This document shows, piece by piece, positions 1 through 13,513 of a stretch of 64,000 bases of DNA (its first letter is position 1; every line of letters starts with the position of its first letter). The stretch is taken from contig CM007991.1 of assembly GCA_002189035.1 (NCBI GenBank), positions 2,604,001 through 2,668,000 on the forward strand, read 5' to 3'. The stretch comes from Utricularia gibba (taxonomy: Eukaryota > Streptophyta > Magnoliopsida > Lamiales > Lentibulariaceae). The notes under the pieces were generated by a model that had not been told where the DNA came from, did no database searches, and saw nothing but the letters and a program-made list of their open reading frames with translations. A program made the position numbers and the translations under genes.

Positions 1-508
1 CGAATGTGTGGCGAGGGTATGCTTTACACCCTACACCCAGTCATTTGACACAGGTTCGAGAGTTAGCTCTTGTGCAACCTAAGAACAGTGCATTTTATAG
101 CTCTCGTCTAGCGGTCCATTATCTGATGATGTGTTTTCTTGAGTGGTGTCATAGCCATGGAATTGGATTATACAGAACATTGTTTAGTCTCACATCAACA
201 TTCATCTGATATATTTGCATGATGTGTTTATGTGATGGAAAATGAAAAAAAAAAAAAAAAAAAAACCTCAGCTTCCTCTCAGTATGCTACATATGCAAAC
301 AAAAATGAAAAGGGTACCCACCGAATCTTATATGTACAAGAAAAAGGATTTGACTATATAGCAACTACAACACTTGTTTTTGATCCACTAGGTTCCAACT
401 CTCACCCACTGGGGAACAGAAGAAGCTTGTGAACTTCATCAGCATGATGCAGCGGCAGCCTCTTTATTCGAATCTACAAAGAATGGCAGATAGTGATTGA
501 CATCGAGA
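1..508. other. window edge, no gene assigned
   Basis: No recognisable coding exon. The first 200 bases are open in one + frame but match no family I know; they could be the tail or 3' UTR of a gene outside the window. A 21-base A tract lies at 245-265. The right end probably holds the 3' UTR of the minus-strand gene that stops at 509. Confidence 0.4.
245..265. repeat. poly(A) tract, 21 bases
   Basis: Uninterrupted run of A. No target-site duplication or retroposon body was seen beside it, so it is recorded only as a mononucleotide repeat. Confidence 0.9.
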
Positions 509-3354
509 TTATTGTGATTGATGATGTTGAAGGATGTCTTCAATCAGTTCATAGAGAACGGTTTCCTGTATCTCAAAACCGATAGCTTGAACATCTTGTT
601 GGGAGTTGATCCACTTTCCAGATGTTGCTATGTCCCTCTGAAGAATCTGATCCAGAGAGTTGTTTGCTGTCATTTGCTGAAAGAGATGCCATTCCACTTG
701 CCTCCATATCTCATTCACAAGATCCACACAAGTTGGTATTGGCAATGATGGCATGTTTGCCGTGCACCATCCAAAGTGAAGGCCACAGACACTCTTTAAA
801 GCTTCATTTGCGGAGTCGAAGAGGAGCCTTTGATCATGGCTTGCTCGTTTTGAAAACACCTCAACTTCATCATACAGAGATGAGTCTAGAATCGGTTGTG
901 ATGAGAGCCGCTTGAGATGAAAGTCATCCCAGTTCATTCCTGAACCAAGCAACACTGCCTCCACATACTCGAATGGAGATTCCTCATCCTCCAGTGATAT
1001 GGGTGTATAACTTGCTGCTCCTTCATCACTCTGCTCTTCAAAATTAATGAGCTGGGGTTCGACATCCCTAGCTGAGATCCGCAAAATGCTTCAGAAAAAA
1101 CATTCATGCTACTTTTCATGTCATAAAATCTTTGCAGATGGGGTAACCTGGCTCAGATACGATGCTTGCAGCATCATCCATGAACAAGGGCTGAAGAACA
1201 GATACAGGACTTGGCTGCTCTAGTTTGTCAATGCCATGGTCAGAATCTTCCATTTCCCTGCTTACGGCTGAGCTTGACATCGGTGAACAACACCCACCAT
1301 CTTCTTCACATGAGTCCTGCAGATACATATGGTACAGAATAGGACAGCAGAAAATGTCAATTCCAGGAGTTTGAAGCTTCCATGCGAATTACACTCAAGT
1401 CATCAAAGGAAAGGAAATCTCACTGATTTGGGGCAGGTTGAGGACTCTGAACACTGAGAGAATCCAATTTCGAAGCCAATTGCAGTGGTGCTGGCTTCTC
1501 CTATATCTGCACCTATCAAGCATCATTTTTTTAGTTTCCCCACCTCTAATATTCTAGACGTCTTGACAAGAATATCCAAAGAGTGGAGCATTTACCTTCT
1601 GAAACCATGTCTTCCTGGTAAGTGGACTGAGTGAAGTTGTTCTGGTCTTCACAGGAGATACTAGAATCCATTTCATTGATTTTTATTTTGTCAAAATCAG
1701 CATTAGCATCATTAATGGATGCCTCCCTACTCATGCTCACACTTTGACCCATTGAACTTGAATGATTCTCCTGGTCTTCTTGTGAATGCCAATTTTCAGA
1801 AATGCGATTTTGAGATAACCGTGCTCCATCACATCCTCCAGGACTGGTGCAATTGGGACTTGAGTCAACATGATCAGAAAGCATCATGCGTAAAGACTTC
1901 GGCGCCTGACTGGTCATTGGATTCGAGTTTTCATCCGCATTCACCAGCATGTCAGAGATATGCTTCTTAGCCTCGACATAGATTTTACACTTCCCTCGTC
2001 TTTGACTTCGTGAGCTGTTTTCCACGGCAATTGTGATGTTCTCCTGCAACTTGGCATCATCTTCTCCTCTTCTACCAGGGGATGATGTTATTTCCTTGCT
2101 CAATTTTTGGCTCACTTCAGCAGAGCCTAAGCCCATGTTTTCTCTCAGGCTGCGCTTCCCACCGCAATTGTGAGGTGCCATCAGTTTATCTGATGAGATT
2201 ACAGTTTCCTTCTTTCCCATCGAATGCAGCAGCTTCCTTTTCATTGCATTAAATGAGAGACTAAACAACATAGTTTTCTCATTCTTCACCTTGTTGCAAA
2301 TATGAGCAGATGGTGAAGAAATGGAACTACTCGTAGCATCAGTTCCTGAGTCAGCTGGTTCCACATTCAAAACGGCAAGAGAAGAATGAGAACTACCTTC
2401 ATGAAAGAAGCTCTCAAGAGATTTGCTCCTTGCATGCACAACATCATTTTGCTTAAGGTAGCCATTACCTTTCGTGCTTTCTGATCTATATTTGGATTTA
2501 GATTCCTGTAGTAGTTCCTGAAACAAACCATAATTTGCAGTGAATATTCTCACACCATCCATCAAGTCTTCACAGCAGCAAGGTCCAGGATTTTCTTCCT
2601 CCTCCTTGGAATGCACAATGCTGCTTAGTTTCTGCCCCACAAGGTGTTTTACAGCTGCCACAAGCTCTCTATCAGTTTCATTGGCAGCTTGAGCAGATAA
2701 CGCATCAAGAACACCAACAATGTCATTTTTCAAAACGCATTCACTCTTATTAATCTGCTCCTCAATCGCCTCGGAGATGATTTTATCCCAAGTTTTTGGC
2801 TCGGCTGCCTGGTCAAACAAATCTAAAGTCGGTTGCACACCCAATGCTGTCTGTGTGCTTGCGCCTTCTTGGCAGAGGTTCATCGTAGCTCGCTCTTTAA
2901 GCATGTCTTCTTCCATAAGTTCCTTCACGCTTGTTTTAGAAAATTCACTCATTGCCATCGCAGATTCCTGAGTACAATCAAATACAACATTGATTTGAGC
3001 CAAAAAAAAAAAAAAAAAACAAGCATCATCGTAAGATTGCTAGCTACCTCTGTGCCTCCAGAACTTGCACCATGACCTGCGCTAACTCTTCCGTTACCTG
3101 CAGCGTAAGGTCATGATAAATGGCTGTATCTTATTTACACACACGGTTGTTACGCATGTATCTCTCTCAATCAACTTACATGAAATCTCCGAGATCGATG
3201 ATCGTCCATCCGAAATCAATCGTCTGGTGGATCGACCAAGCCGAAAGTCAAACATATTAATGAAGCCAGACACGCAACCATTCTGCAACCTTCCATGACT
3301 TGGAGGGCGTTTCCATGACTTCTTATCTACGTAGCCCATTTTAGGATGTTTCAT
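509..3354 (-). CDS. TRM-like (TON1-recruiting motif) DUF4378 protein
   Basis: Probable cytoskeleton-associated protein of the plant TRM family, whose characterised members bring TON1/PP2A complexes to microtubules (family knowledge). Six exons with GT-AG introns join in frame: 3354-3180, 3097-3048, 2967-1596, 1506-1424, 1316-1148, 1071-509, giving 803 aa. Seen: an N-terminal box GCVSGFINMFDFR followed by GRSTRRLISD, a helix FTANYGLFQELLQE in exon 3, the recurring family motif PSPVSVLQPLF in exon 5, and a C-terminal DUF4378 region (FEYVEAVLLGSGMNWDD to the end). The middle is Ser-rich and low in complexity, as usual for TRMs. The start could also be the second Met (3339), which begins MGYVDKKSWK. 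The exact TRM subgroup is not resolved. Confidence 0.8.
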
Positions 3355-5526
3355 TCTGACTTCTTAACTTCCAGCTTCTGCAAATCAACACACAGCAAGA
3401 ATGCTCTTAGAGTCAAACGACTCCCACAGATGGCAACTAGTGGAAAAGCGAAAACGAATGGTGAAATGTAAACACATGAAATTTGAAAAAAGACAGAAAA
3501 GATTGAGCGAACAAGCAGAAAAACAAACGCCAGAATCTTGATCCCATATGCAGCAGAATATGCTTCATCAGAGTTTCAAGTAAAATACAGTGGAAGCCAA
3601 ATCCATAGGGAACTGTACTAGTTTATCACCATATCTTCTCTCGAAAAGAAAGCTTCGAACAACTTAAAATGAGATGTGCCAAAATGTGGTTGTTTTTGCT
3701 TTTTAAAAGATGGAGAACCCCAAGAGCTGAACAAAAGAAAAACTGAGAGTACAAAAATGGTATCTGTAAAAGTGAAAACTTTACAGCTCAGAGAGGAAGG
3801 GCATCCAATTGCAAACCAACCCTACAAAAATCAAATGCTTTAGCGAAGCCAGAGAGCTAAATTACTCCAAACCAGTTAATAGAAACCAGAAAAAGAAGTG
3901 AAATGTGGGGGCAGCCATTAAAGGAGAGCAAAGCAAGCAGAAAGAAAAGAGAAAGAAGGGAAAGATAAACAGTAGTAGGTGTTATTGCTTGTTGATGCAG
4001 AGAAAGAGGGAGAGAGAACAAGAAGAGAAACACGATGGCAACTTCCTACCAGAAGCTCAGCTGCTGTCCTCATGAACATCCATGACAAAAAGGCCAAAGC
4101 ACAGACACATTTTTGAATTATACGGGTGGCTCTGTCCTTCATTTTTTAACCATTTTTTTGTTTTACCATAAGAAAATGAAAAGAAAGAGAAGCAAAAAGC
4201 GGTGTCAGCTGTGCCTCCCCTGTCCATTTGCCTGCACAGATATAAATACTATGAAACCCCATTTTGACTTTTCCCTTTCACTCCCCACTTCATTCTTTCT
4301 TTTTTTTACTTCTCTTGGGATAGGAACTCCCGGACACTTTACAGTAAACAAATCTACTGTTGTTGGGTTTAGAACCAAAAAGAAGGGATGTAAAATGTCG
4401 TTTTTGGTGAATCATCATAGATTTTGCGTGCTCTTTTTACCTCAAATCATGCCCTTTTCTACTAATTTCCAAAAAAAAAAAAAGAAAACCCGATTCATAG
4501 AATGAGTAGTTATAAATGGGCAGATGAAAATGGAATGGAACCATGAAAATTAACGTTAAAAATAGGCATTCAATGAAATAAGTGTACCGTTGGATTAAAA
4601 TATTCATTTGAATAAGCATTTTTGCTTATCATTATTCATGTCCGCGTTTAAAGACCACCGTTTTCTACAAAACTTCTTCATAGATATAATATTTTAAGGT
4701 ACATATGTGATAGTACGGTACACTCCAACCACATTATTGTTTTTATTATCATACAAGGAAATGTAGTCATCAATGACATGATTAACTAGTTTGGTGGTCT
4801 CGCCTCACACGAATGTGTGCGCTTCCAGATCTCATTCATTTTTTATTTTTTTATCTTGCAGAATTGCAAACCCATTACTATTCATCCAATTATGTGATCA
4901 CGTGGGCTTCCAACTACCATCCAAAATAGAGAGATTTCTTACCCCGGATTTATTGATTGCAGCTTATCTTATCCCCCCACGCTCCTCCAACCCCAACTTT
5001 CGTTACTGTCCAAGAGCCACACTTTCGTATGCATAATTAAATGGAGCTTGGATGGATTTATGACGCACACTACCCACATGCCCGTACACAACCGCATCGT
5101 AATTGGATTATTTATTGATGGCATTCACTTTTATTTATTTATCCTCGGGGAGGAAAAAATGCATGCGTACCTTTGCTGCTAACGTTCCAGACGCCATCTC
5201 AGGCTAATCCCTGCGATCAAATTGGTAACTGGTTTGGCTTGGAATCTGAGTGAGTAAGCAACAGAAAAAGGGGCGGATGAACCTTTTTAGTTAATAACGA
5301 TCGTGCCATAATATTTTCGCTTTCTTCTCCGTGCTTTCCGCAGTATTCTGGCGGTCTCTTCTTCAGCTTCCACCGTGGAATAGTGAATTGTTTCTAACCA
5401 AAACAATATCCGTACTTAGTGTCCTAACTCCAACTTCAGGTATATCACAAGGAGGCATGCCAAGGAAAGTCGATGATGCATAAGGGTACTCTCTTATGTT
5501 ACTGCAGCATAAAGGACTAAAGTTAG
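3355..5526. other. intergenic, AT-rich
   Basis: Lies between the 5' end of the TRM-like gene (-) and the 3' end of PRD3 (-). The part next to 3355 should contain the TRM 5' UTR and promoter. 4140-5350 is AT-rich with short A and T runs. Small ORFs here have no recognisable motif. I see no gene. Confidence 0.6.
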
Positions 5527-7966
5527 TTAAAAATGATGTTGCCATTTCGTACCTGTTTCATTTTCCTGAAGCAAGCAGGAAAAACCGCAATCAATATCCT
5601 CATCTGAATCAATGACAATTCTCTGTTCCTGCTTATGAAATATGAAAGGTATGGATGGTACAAGCATAAGTGCGTCACCAAACTCCAGCGCGAAGGTTCA
5701 GGATTTTTCGGGGTCCATCCTCAATATAGGAACATAGAAAACGCATATAAGCATTAAAAGAACAAGAGAAAGTGAAGCTACCACTTGATTCCTGGAAGTT
5801 CTTAGTGAACTGCTTTCATCGTGGGTGCTCCTAAGGTTTAAGGTACCCCTCTTTTTAACGGTTCTCCAACCATCCGCATCATTCTTAAGTATTTGAAAGG
5901 TTTGTTTCCCTGGAATGCGTCTCGAAAGGCTAGGAATCGGGCAGAAAAATGATCTCCATAAGTAAGAACAAAGCAACTAAAAAAGTAGCTATATTAATCA
6001 CTAAAGAAGAGCAGGACAAAAATGAACTAGAAATACGACTAACTCTAAGGATATAGTTTAATGTAGCATATAGTACCAGGGAGTGGAACCCGTAGTTGCA
6101 TATTTCGCATTTGGAAGTTCTTGAGGGGATGTGCGGCCAGAAGCCTGAATACAAGCACAGTAGGATGGTCAACAGTCAAGATGCCAAGAGAAACTTTGTC
6201 ACCCATGATTGCAGAGAACGAGAACCTCTGGGATGGGCGTAGAGAAAGTTTCGTGCTTTTGCAGGGGCACCTTTATGCTGCAACAGACCGCCTACATGAT
6301 TTATTATGAAATTAGAAAATATAAAAATCTTGAATAGACGAAGATTATACCAACTTGCCTGTATTTCTCTTTGAAAATTTTTCATGAGTTCATCTTGGAA
6401 CCTAGACATTTGATCATCAAGTTTTTCCGATAATACTGATAGCAAAGAAATGATCTCTGCAAAGTGTTCCGAGTTCATCATTTGCTTAAAATGATCAAAC
6501 AACAGCTTCGATTCTTTATCCAACCGAATTTTGATCTCATCATGTCCCTTCAACTGATTTACCCCAACAAAGAACTGAAAAGATTAATCAAGGAAGCATT
6601 GAAATGAAAGGACTTATGAGTGAGGAGTTACCAACGACTGAAGTGAGTCATCATACACCATCAATTTCTGCCGCACGCCTTCAGCTGACACAAAAATCGA
6701 AAATAGATCATTTGCGATGCGTTGATTTGCCTAAGTATAACTGTTAAGGCTGCCCATCTGGACAGGCCATTTACTCACTCTCCAGAGACATTTCTTTTGT
6801 TCTCCTGCACACTTGTATGACATCATTTTGTACAGCGTCCAGAATGATACCAAGCCTGCTAACTGTGGTCTCCATCAGTCCAATTTTGTGCTCAAGCTCT
6901 TCACTGACCAGACCTGTGTATTTGAAATCATTAGTATGGAGCAACAAGAGGAGAGTTGATATCATATCCATAATATCAAGATTCTTGTGATTAGAAACAT
7001 GCAGAATAGAACATTCAAGGTGTCACTTCTGAGCAGGTCAAGACGGACATGAAGCAATGCAATATAACGGACAGATCCAAGGGATTGTTTATCAGTTCGA
7101 AGGCTTACATTTGCTGTCTTGAGAGGACCACTTGCGAATCAAATTGTTGTTAGTTCTGGACACTATTATCTGACTTTCTTCTCTAGTGCAATTGATCGGA
7201 GGCAAGCAAGGTGTCCTCCTCATCGAATGATCTCTATCTTGAGATCCATTTCGCTACAAATTGAGATACTCACGTCCTCAATCACTTCGATGTTTTCAAT
7301 TTACATGCATACTACGTAAGTTTCAAATATACAAAAACAATCACCGAAATCATCTTCAATGAATTTCAATTCCACGCAGAGCATCGCATAGAAGAACAAG
7401 AAAACGATGTAAGTATTTGAAACATACAGATGAGTGCAAGAATCACATATATTATCACCTCGTTCGTGAGAATCTCATCTTGAGAGTTTTGTGAAAATTG
7501 AGAGAGAAGACCATGCTGGGAGGAAACTCCCTGCGAAAATGTCTGCTGTGAATGCTGCGGCTGCTGGTAATGGCCCTGTGACATTATCTGGCCTCCGCTA
7601 AACACCGATGAAGTTTCTAATCCACTGGTAACGGAACTAGACCTCCTTACAAAAGCAATAGCAAACGAATGTAACAAATCAGTATCATACCAACGCACAT
7701 CGCACAAATTCCTAATCACATCTAGAAATCTGTTCACAAAGAGATTTGGAGGTCAAAACGAATGTGGAAATACATACAATACCGTAATTCCAAACAATCG
7801 AAGCCTAATGTAAACTGGCATCATCATATCGCAGCACAGAAGAATTGCAGAATACAGAAATGCGAATGAAAAGAAGACGCAACGAGGAATATCTGATCCA
7901 CCTAGTTGCCGGAGGTAAAACGGATATGGAGCTAAGATCGCAGGCCTTGTTGAATTTCAGCTTCAT
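5527..7966 (-). CDS. PRD3: PRD3/PAIR1-like meiotic recombination initiation protein
   Basis: Nuclear protein needed for programmed meiotic double-strand breaks (PRD3 in Arabidopsis, PAIR1 in rice). Start at 7966 chosen because it gives the conserved N-terminus KACDLSSISVLPP; an in-frame Met upstream (8071) is not family-like. Inferred exons: 7966-7902, 7645-7459, 7253-7109, 6913-6779, 6684-6632, 6553-6351, 6277-6226, 6144-6077, 5929-5785, 5628-5527 (384 aa). Seen: a Gln/Ser-rich stretch ending SSQHGLLSQFSQNSQDE, then REESQ and NNNLIRKW, then the coiled core VSEELEHKIGLMETTVSRLG, and a C-terminal VIDSDEDIDCGFSCLL. Exons 1-6 are well supported. The donor of exon 7 (GTTCTC) and the final exon are less sure: a donor at 5552 could lead to one more tiny exon. 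Confidence 0.85.
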
Positions 7967-8484
7967 TTTCCGTTGAACAATGGGAGCTTTCCCGAAACAG
8001 CAAAACCCGAGGGATTCTGCGTAAACCGCCTTCAAAAGCTGGCGCCAAGGGTTATTATCGGAAACCAACACTCCAATTCAAAACCCGTGGCCCAATAACT
8101 TAATGGACCTTGTACCATGCGCATCATGGAGTACACTTGTGTACATTTCAATTTAAGCCGAGATTTATAAAATTGGTATTCAATTTTCTTACCTATATAT
8201 CATAAATGACCAAACTTTTAGTCATCTAAATCACTTATAAAATTAGCAAGCAATGTTATCATTAAACATTTAATAACACAAGATAAGGATAATAAGCTTG
8301 TAACTATCGCAGAAAGAAAAGAATCAATACAATAACAAAAACGAAAAAAACTGTTTCAAGGCGTTCCGTCTTTTCACCTTCTTCAGCGCGTACCACATTC
8401 TCTCTTCGGCTCTGCGGTTGGTGTTGGACCCGACGCCTTCGAAGCAATAATTGAGGAGCATATTTCCACTTCTACCCTTCTCCT
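7967..8484. other. intergenic between PRD3 and CYP86A
   Basis: Holds the PRD3 5' UTR (about 7967-8080) and the CYP86A 3' UTR (below 8484). The core 8150-8330 is AT-rich with nothing recognisable. Confidence 0.6.
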
Positions 8485-10053
8485 CTACTTGTTCATCACA
8501 CTTTCCAGGATCGGCTTCAGATCCCTCGGAGCAACATGGACTTTCAGCCCATACTTCATGAACAGAGTCAACGACATCCTCTGCTCCACCTTGTGCCCCG
8601 GAACCACCGTCAGCCGGTGACGGAGCAGTAACGCCGCTGCTATAGACTTCATCTGTAGATATGCCAAGTCCTTCCCAAGACATATCCGCGGGCCGGCATT
8701 GAACGCCACGAATTTGAAGGGATCGTGGGCTATGAACTTATCCTCCTCAGGGCTCAACCATCTCTCCGGCCGAAATTCCAGGCAGTCTTCGCCCCATGTG
8801 CTCTTCATCCTCCCCGCGGAGTAAATTGAGTACGTAATCGAGGATCCCGCCGGAACGAATGTCCCGTCCGGCAAAACGTCGTTCGCAACGACGTGCTTCG
8901 AGTCCTCCGGCACTGACGGGTACAGCCTCAGAGTCTCCGATAGGGCGGCTTTCAGGTACACCAATCGATCGACTTCCTCGAATCCCAGTGGTTGCTCAAC
9001 CCACGATTTCACATCGCCGCCGCGTGTGTCGATAAGGACGGTGCAGATTTCGCGGAGTATCCGCTCCTCCACCCTCGGATTCTGCATCACAAGCCAGAAG
9101 AACCAGCACATAGCCACTGACGAGGTGTCGCGGCCGGCGAGGATGAAATTGAGAGCTACGTACTGCAGGAACTGGTCGGAGAATGACTCCTTCTTCTTCA
9201 TGAATCTGGAGAGGAGATCGTCGTGCGTATCTGTGGCGCCCTTTGTCTGATTCATCAACTCCAGCCTACGTGCACCAATCACATTGGATAAATACTCTTC
9301 CACTTGGACCAAGCTCCGGCTCATGGCGACTTCCATCCCGAGCCGGAGCCATTTCTTCAGCTTCCAGATCACCTCCGGGAAGATGAATCGCTGCAGAGAA
9401 GCCTCGGTGGCTCGGTCAAACGCCGAAGCAAAGACATTCTCCGGCAGCCCCGGGGCTAGGGTTTGCGGGTCCTTACCAAAGGTGAGGCCGCAGATGTTAT
9501 CAAATGTCAGCCGGAGCAGCAGATCCTGCAAATCCACGGATCTACCTTCCGCCTGAGCCGCCTCCAGAATAGGGCAAAAGCGCTCCTCGATAGCCCGATT
9601 CACCCACCGCGCCATAGCCTGGCGCAGAGTCCTCGTCGTGAACTCAAGTGCCGCTGTCTTCCTCTGGAACAACCAGGTTTCCCCGTCGGAATTGAAAATC
9701 CCCTCACCAAGAAGGTCATGGAAAACAGACTGCCAAGTCGGCCCCTTGGGATAGTTTTCGAACCTCACCTTCAGAATGTGCTCCAAGTTCTTGGGATCGC
9801 TGGTAACCGTCACGAGCCCCTGTTTTCGTGCCAAGAATGGCACGGCGCAAATGCATGTCTGGTATGTTCCGCCGCAAGCTCGGAGGTTATCAGTGATCCA
9901 GTCATGGAGGCGATCTGCGTTTTCAATCAGACCAGGGAGACTCCCAAGCAGAGGCCACACTCGGGGGCCTCTGAGAGACTTGGAAATGAAGGTGAACCAA
10001 AGTAGATAACAAGTAACAGCAGTGAACAGCAAGAGCGCAAAGGATAAATCCAT
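8485..10053 (-). CDS. CYP86A: CYP86A cytochrome P450, fatty-acid omega-hydroxylase
   Basis: ER-membrane P450 that hydroxylates the terminal carbon of C12-C18 fatty acids for cutin and suberin (family knowledge). Intact, intronless, 522 aa. Start placed at 10053 ([19 protein letters not shown]), which is the family N-terminal anchor; the frame stays open to 10098 but the extra 15 residues are not conserved. Seen: membrane anchor 1-22, Pro-rich hinge [14 protein letters not shown]-helix AGRDTSS, K-helix ETLR, PERW, and the heme loop [10 protein letters not shown] with the thiolate Cys near residue 458. Closest in feel to the CYP86A8/LCR-A7 group, from recall rather than alignment. No frameshift. 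Confidence 0.95.
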   Translation of the reverse strand: MDLSFALLLFTAVTCYLLWFTFISKSLRGPRVWPLLGSLPGLIENADRLHDWITDNLRACGGTYQTCICAVPFLARKQGLVTVTSDPKNLEHILKVRFENYPKGPTWQSVFHDLLGEGIFNSDGETWLFQRKTAALEFTTRTLRQAMARWVNRAIEERFCPILEAAQAEGRSVDLQDLLLRLTFDNICGLTFGKDPQTLAPGLPENVFASAFDRATEASLQRFIFPEVIWKLKKWLRLGMEVAMSRSLVQVEEYLSNVIGARRLELMNQTKGATDTHDDLLSRFMKKKESFSDQFLQYVALNFILAGRDTSSVAMCWFFWLVMQNPRVEERILREICTVLIDTRGGDVKSWVEQPLGFEEVDRLVYLKAALSETLRLYPSVPEDSKHVVANDVLPDGTFVPAGSSITYSIYSAGRMKSTWGEDCLEFRPERWLSPEEDKFIAHDPFKFVAFNAGPRICLGKDLAYLQMKSIAAALLLRHRLTVVPGHKVEQRMSLTLFMKYGLKVHVAPRDLKPILESVMNK

Positions 10054-11210
10054 GTAACCACCAACAGAGGGAAAAAGACTCAAGCTCGGAACATTCAACC
10101 GGAATGGGGAGGGGATTTAAAGGTTCCGAGGTGAAAATGCTCAGACAAGCAGAAGAAGATGAGGAAGGGCGGTAGAAGAGAAAGCTGGGCTTGTAGGAGA
10201 ATAGGAACGGTGAAAGGTTTAAGTAGAGCTGAGGCCAGATTCGTAATGAATGCACCCACAGGGATGAAAGCTGACATAAATACAAAGAGGAGGTAGTTGA
10301 AAGATTAAAGAAGGCGGTATACAGCAAATATGTGTAGTGGAATCCCGGAAAAGGCCAGTGAAATGTGAAAGAGGGGTGCTTTTTTCTCACATCAAAGCTC
10401 GAACCCCTCTCAAGCAACAAAGGAAAGGGAGAGTTACATACTGCTGTCCCTGAATACACCTATCTCCAGAAGAGAGATGGGGGACGTGGGCAGCATTGAA
10501 TGGGTTAGAAGAAATAAATGTGATTAGTTGAGACAGCGCACCGGTGAAGATACAAGAACTACAGCAGCAGCGCGGGGTGCAATGATTCTCAACTAAGGGC
10601 TGACCTTTTTTAAATGCACCAACATGAGGACTGGGGATGTATATCCTGCCTACTGGTAAATGCTTAGGTGAACAACCCAACAACGAAATTTATGGTCAGT
10701 TCATTGCGTGAAGCTGAACGAAAACAAAACAATCTTCATCTACCTTGCCTTGTTTTCAAGGAGTGGGTTGACCTCTCCATCTGACACTCACTGTCGAATG
10801 AGCAGAATTCAAGTCAAACTTCAGTCTGTCAGATAAGTGTGTAAGAAGTCAAACCTAGAAAAAACGCATCGGTGTGTTTTGGGAATTGGTAACTGCTCTC
10901 GCGTCGATAATCGAGCAAGGGAAAGACAAGGAATCAAAAGGATCATGGAATTTTTGAGTAGTTACATGCATTTAATGTGCCAAATGAGCAGTTGACGGAG
11001 TCAGCCCCATTTTCTTGAATGTGTATATACAGAATTACACGTGTCTACTTTGCATACCCAAGTGATGAGAGATGAACGATATCAAAAAATCGAACCTTGA
11101 GAAACTATGTGATTGCAATGTCGAACCCTTCTTTACTAACTTCTGTATAAGTACTTGGATAAGGGGAAGTCGAGACTCCTTGCTACCTGTAGAAACAGCA
11201 TCTCTTACTA
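10054..11210. other. CYP86A upstream region and ORC5 3' flank
   Basis: 10054-10480 should hold the CYP86A 5' UTR and promoter; 10700-11210 leads into the ORC5 3' UTR. Antisense and minus-strand ORFs here have no motif. No further gene seen. Confidence 0.55.
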
Positions 11211-13003
11211 TCAAAGAGTGCATGAAAACAGTCTATACCACTGCAAGAATTTCGATACCTTCAGAGCCATATCTTCGGAAATGGCAGATCGATATCGTGT
11301 TGACCCTTCGAGAGGGCAGCTTCCTCCTTTTGAAATGAAGTTTGCACTACATAGACTGGATAGTTGTAAGAAAATGTTCGGCATGGAGGCATTATTACAG
11401 CTCTCGGCTTCCATGCTGTCAGAATTGCCATATTCTGGGGCATAATCACCAACAGATGCTATGCACTGATAGATGGCCAACAACCTCTCAAGTGGGAATG
11501 TTCCTGGTCCTTTCATTAGCAATTCTAGTTCTTTGGTTTCTTTCTTTTCCATTGACTTCTCAGAGACCCTGAAAAGGCATGAAATAAATTTAGTTTTCAA
11601 CTTACATTGGCATATCTTCCAATATTCGTGCTTCTTGATCGCTTACTTTCTCTTTCTTTTCCGGTTATCCAGTCCACCAGTTGAGTCAAAGAGTGAGGCA
11701 TCAAGTGTTGCCGGATTCCTTGATGCAAGAAATGCAGAAATAAGTAGATATCTAGCAGAGGTAGACATATGAAACCCGATCTCTTCAGAAGCCGCCTTTG
11801 CAGCAGTCTTCTTCTTCATGGTCTCATTTTTCATACCAGGTGCATCGTTTGGAAGATGTTGAGATGAAGAGAAAAATGTCGTTTGCAGGTACATGGTGAT
11901 ATATGGCTGAATATGACTGAATAACTTCCTCTTGACTTCTTCATTCAAAGCAGTTCCCAAATCATCAAGAGGTTCACAGTACTTCTTAAATAGCGGCGTA
12001 AACACAGCAGATAATTCATCAACTCGTCTTGTGATTCGATAGAAAGGTGGCAATACCAAGCTGTTGAACAGAAAAAGAAAAAAGGAAAGATGGAAAGTCA
12101 TTCTTGATGGCACAAACGTTCGCAATTGACATAAGTGATGCAGTATACTTACTCCAGAAAAGCCTGATAGAGCTTGGATTTAGCTCTGTCTCTCATGAAA
12201 ATAGAGCGCAAATCTCCCTCATTGTAGTCCGGAAAATACACTTGGAGCGGCTCCACATAGCCGGTATCAGATTTAAACGTAATGAGGGATGCTCTACTGA
12301 TAAAGATCAGCCCCACCTCAGGCATGCTCAAAATCTGAGGCAAGTTAAAAAAAAACGGTACCATGGAAGAACTCATATCCCATTCCCTGGCAACTTCAAC
12401 GTTATCAAAAATCAAGTAAATCATCTTTCCATTCACCGTTGAAGTGTCTGGCTTCATTGACCCACTCTTCTCCACATTCCCTTTCAAAGTATTCACCAAG
12501 TTACTCAAAGCCTCACGCAGCAAATTAGCAAAGTCAGAGGGCCTTTCACATCGCTTTGCGCTTGCATAACGACTACTTTCACATGCCCTATGAAGCAAAA
12601 GCTGATTCAGTACGGACTCAAAGAGTATCCTAGGAGAGTAGCAAGTGATCAAACTACAATAGACGAAGGGGCGCTTTAAGTATCTAAATATCTGGAGCAT
12701 AACGCTTGTCTTCCCAGTTGAAGCCCCTCCATATACGAACAGTGGCATCATAGGAGAATCCAAGGGACCCAGAAGATTGATCAATTCCATAATCTGAGAC
12801 CGCCTTCCTGGAAAAGAAGCTATCAACCCATCCAGGCTCAGGGGCTCTCCATGGAACACAAGATCTTCTATAGACAATGCTTGTAGCTTCGAAGCCTTAG
12901 TCGTCGTCGTCGGCGGCGGCGGCGGCGGCTTCTGATCCGGAGATCCACAAGGGGACAACCTCGCGGATCTTCGGCTACTTTTTGGGGTCCCTTCATCGCA
13001 CAT
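11211..13003 (-). CDS. ORC5: origin recognition complex subunit 5
   Basis: AAA+ subunit of the nuclear ORC that licenses replication origins. Three exons, GT-AG: 13003-12153, 12060-11647, 11568-11211, giving 540 aa, close to the usual plant length. Seen: Walker A GGASTGKT at residues 92-99, a Walker B-like strand MIYLIFDNVE near 200, and the C-terminal ORC5 signature LLMKGPGTFPLERLLAIYQCI in the last exon. The start at 13003 (MCDEGTPKSSRRSARL) is used because the upstream in-frame extension to 13177 is not family-like. A basic, proline-rich N-terminus precedes the ATPase. No lesions. Confidence 0.95.
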
Positions 13004-13513
13004 TTCTCCCGGAAAAGCAACCAAACAAAGCTTGTTGTTGGTGATCGAACAAATAATCGAAAACCAGAAGAGGATTCTAGGGTTTACTGGTTTCCCGCCA
13101 AATACTGGCCTGAGCGAGAGGGTGACTTGATTTTTCTTTCTTCCTCGCCTTCCCCGCGCCAAGCAACAAATACCCATTTAAAGAAAGCAATTTTCATTCT
13201 TTAATTTTGAAAATATTAATTTCCTATAAGCCCAACCTAAGGCTACTGGGCTTCAAGGGCCCGGCCCAAGAAAGCTCCCACAAGCCATGCGAGGAAAGAA
13301 GGATCTTCTCTAGAAAGCAATTTTCTGGAACAAACTGAATGCAAACACGAAGGTCCATTCATGGAGGAGAATCTGAATCCATCCAAGGGAACAGTTTGCA
13401 GTTAGCAGGCATCAAAACACACGCACAAACATGTACATACACTTGGGGAGGTCATGATTATTAATAATGTACATGAACCAGACCGGCTGGCAGCTGGAAT
13501 GGAGCTTCATCGG
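13004..13513. promoter_or_regulatory. ORC5 promoter / E2 3' flank with site II motif
   Basis: Short spacer between two same-strand genes. A GGCCCA motif (site II type) sits at 13263-13268 inside a GGCCC-rich patch about 260 bases upstream of the ORC5 ATG. The rest is probably the ORC5 5' UTR and the 3' UTR of the E2 gene. Confidence 0.5.

Noticed and set aside
2995-3020. A-run at the edge of the TRM exon read as a retroposed poly(A) tail
   Set aside because: It lies in an intron between two in-frame exons; no duplication flanks it.
6340-6360. GC donor for PRD3 exon 6
   Set aside because: A GT donor at 6350 gives the right phase and a better match to the family (REIQAS), so this is not counted as a GC-AG intron.
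9463-10005. 180-codon ORF on + strand inside CYP86A
   Set aside because: Antisense shadow of the GC-rich P450 exon; no domain.
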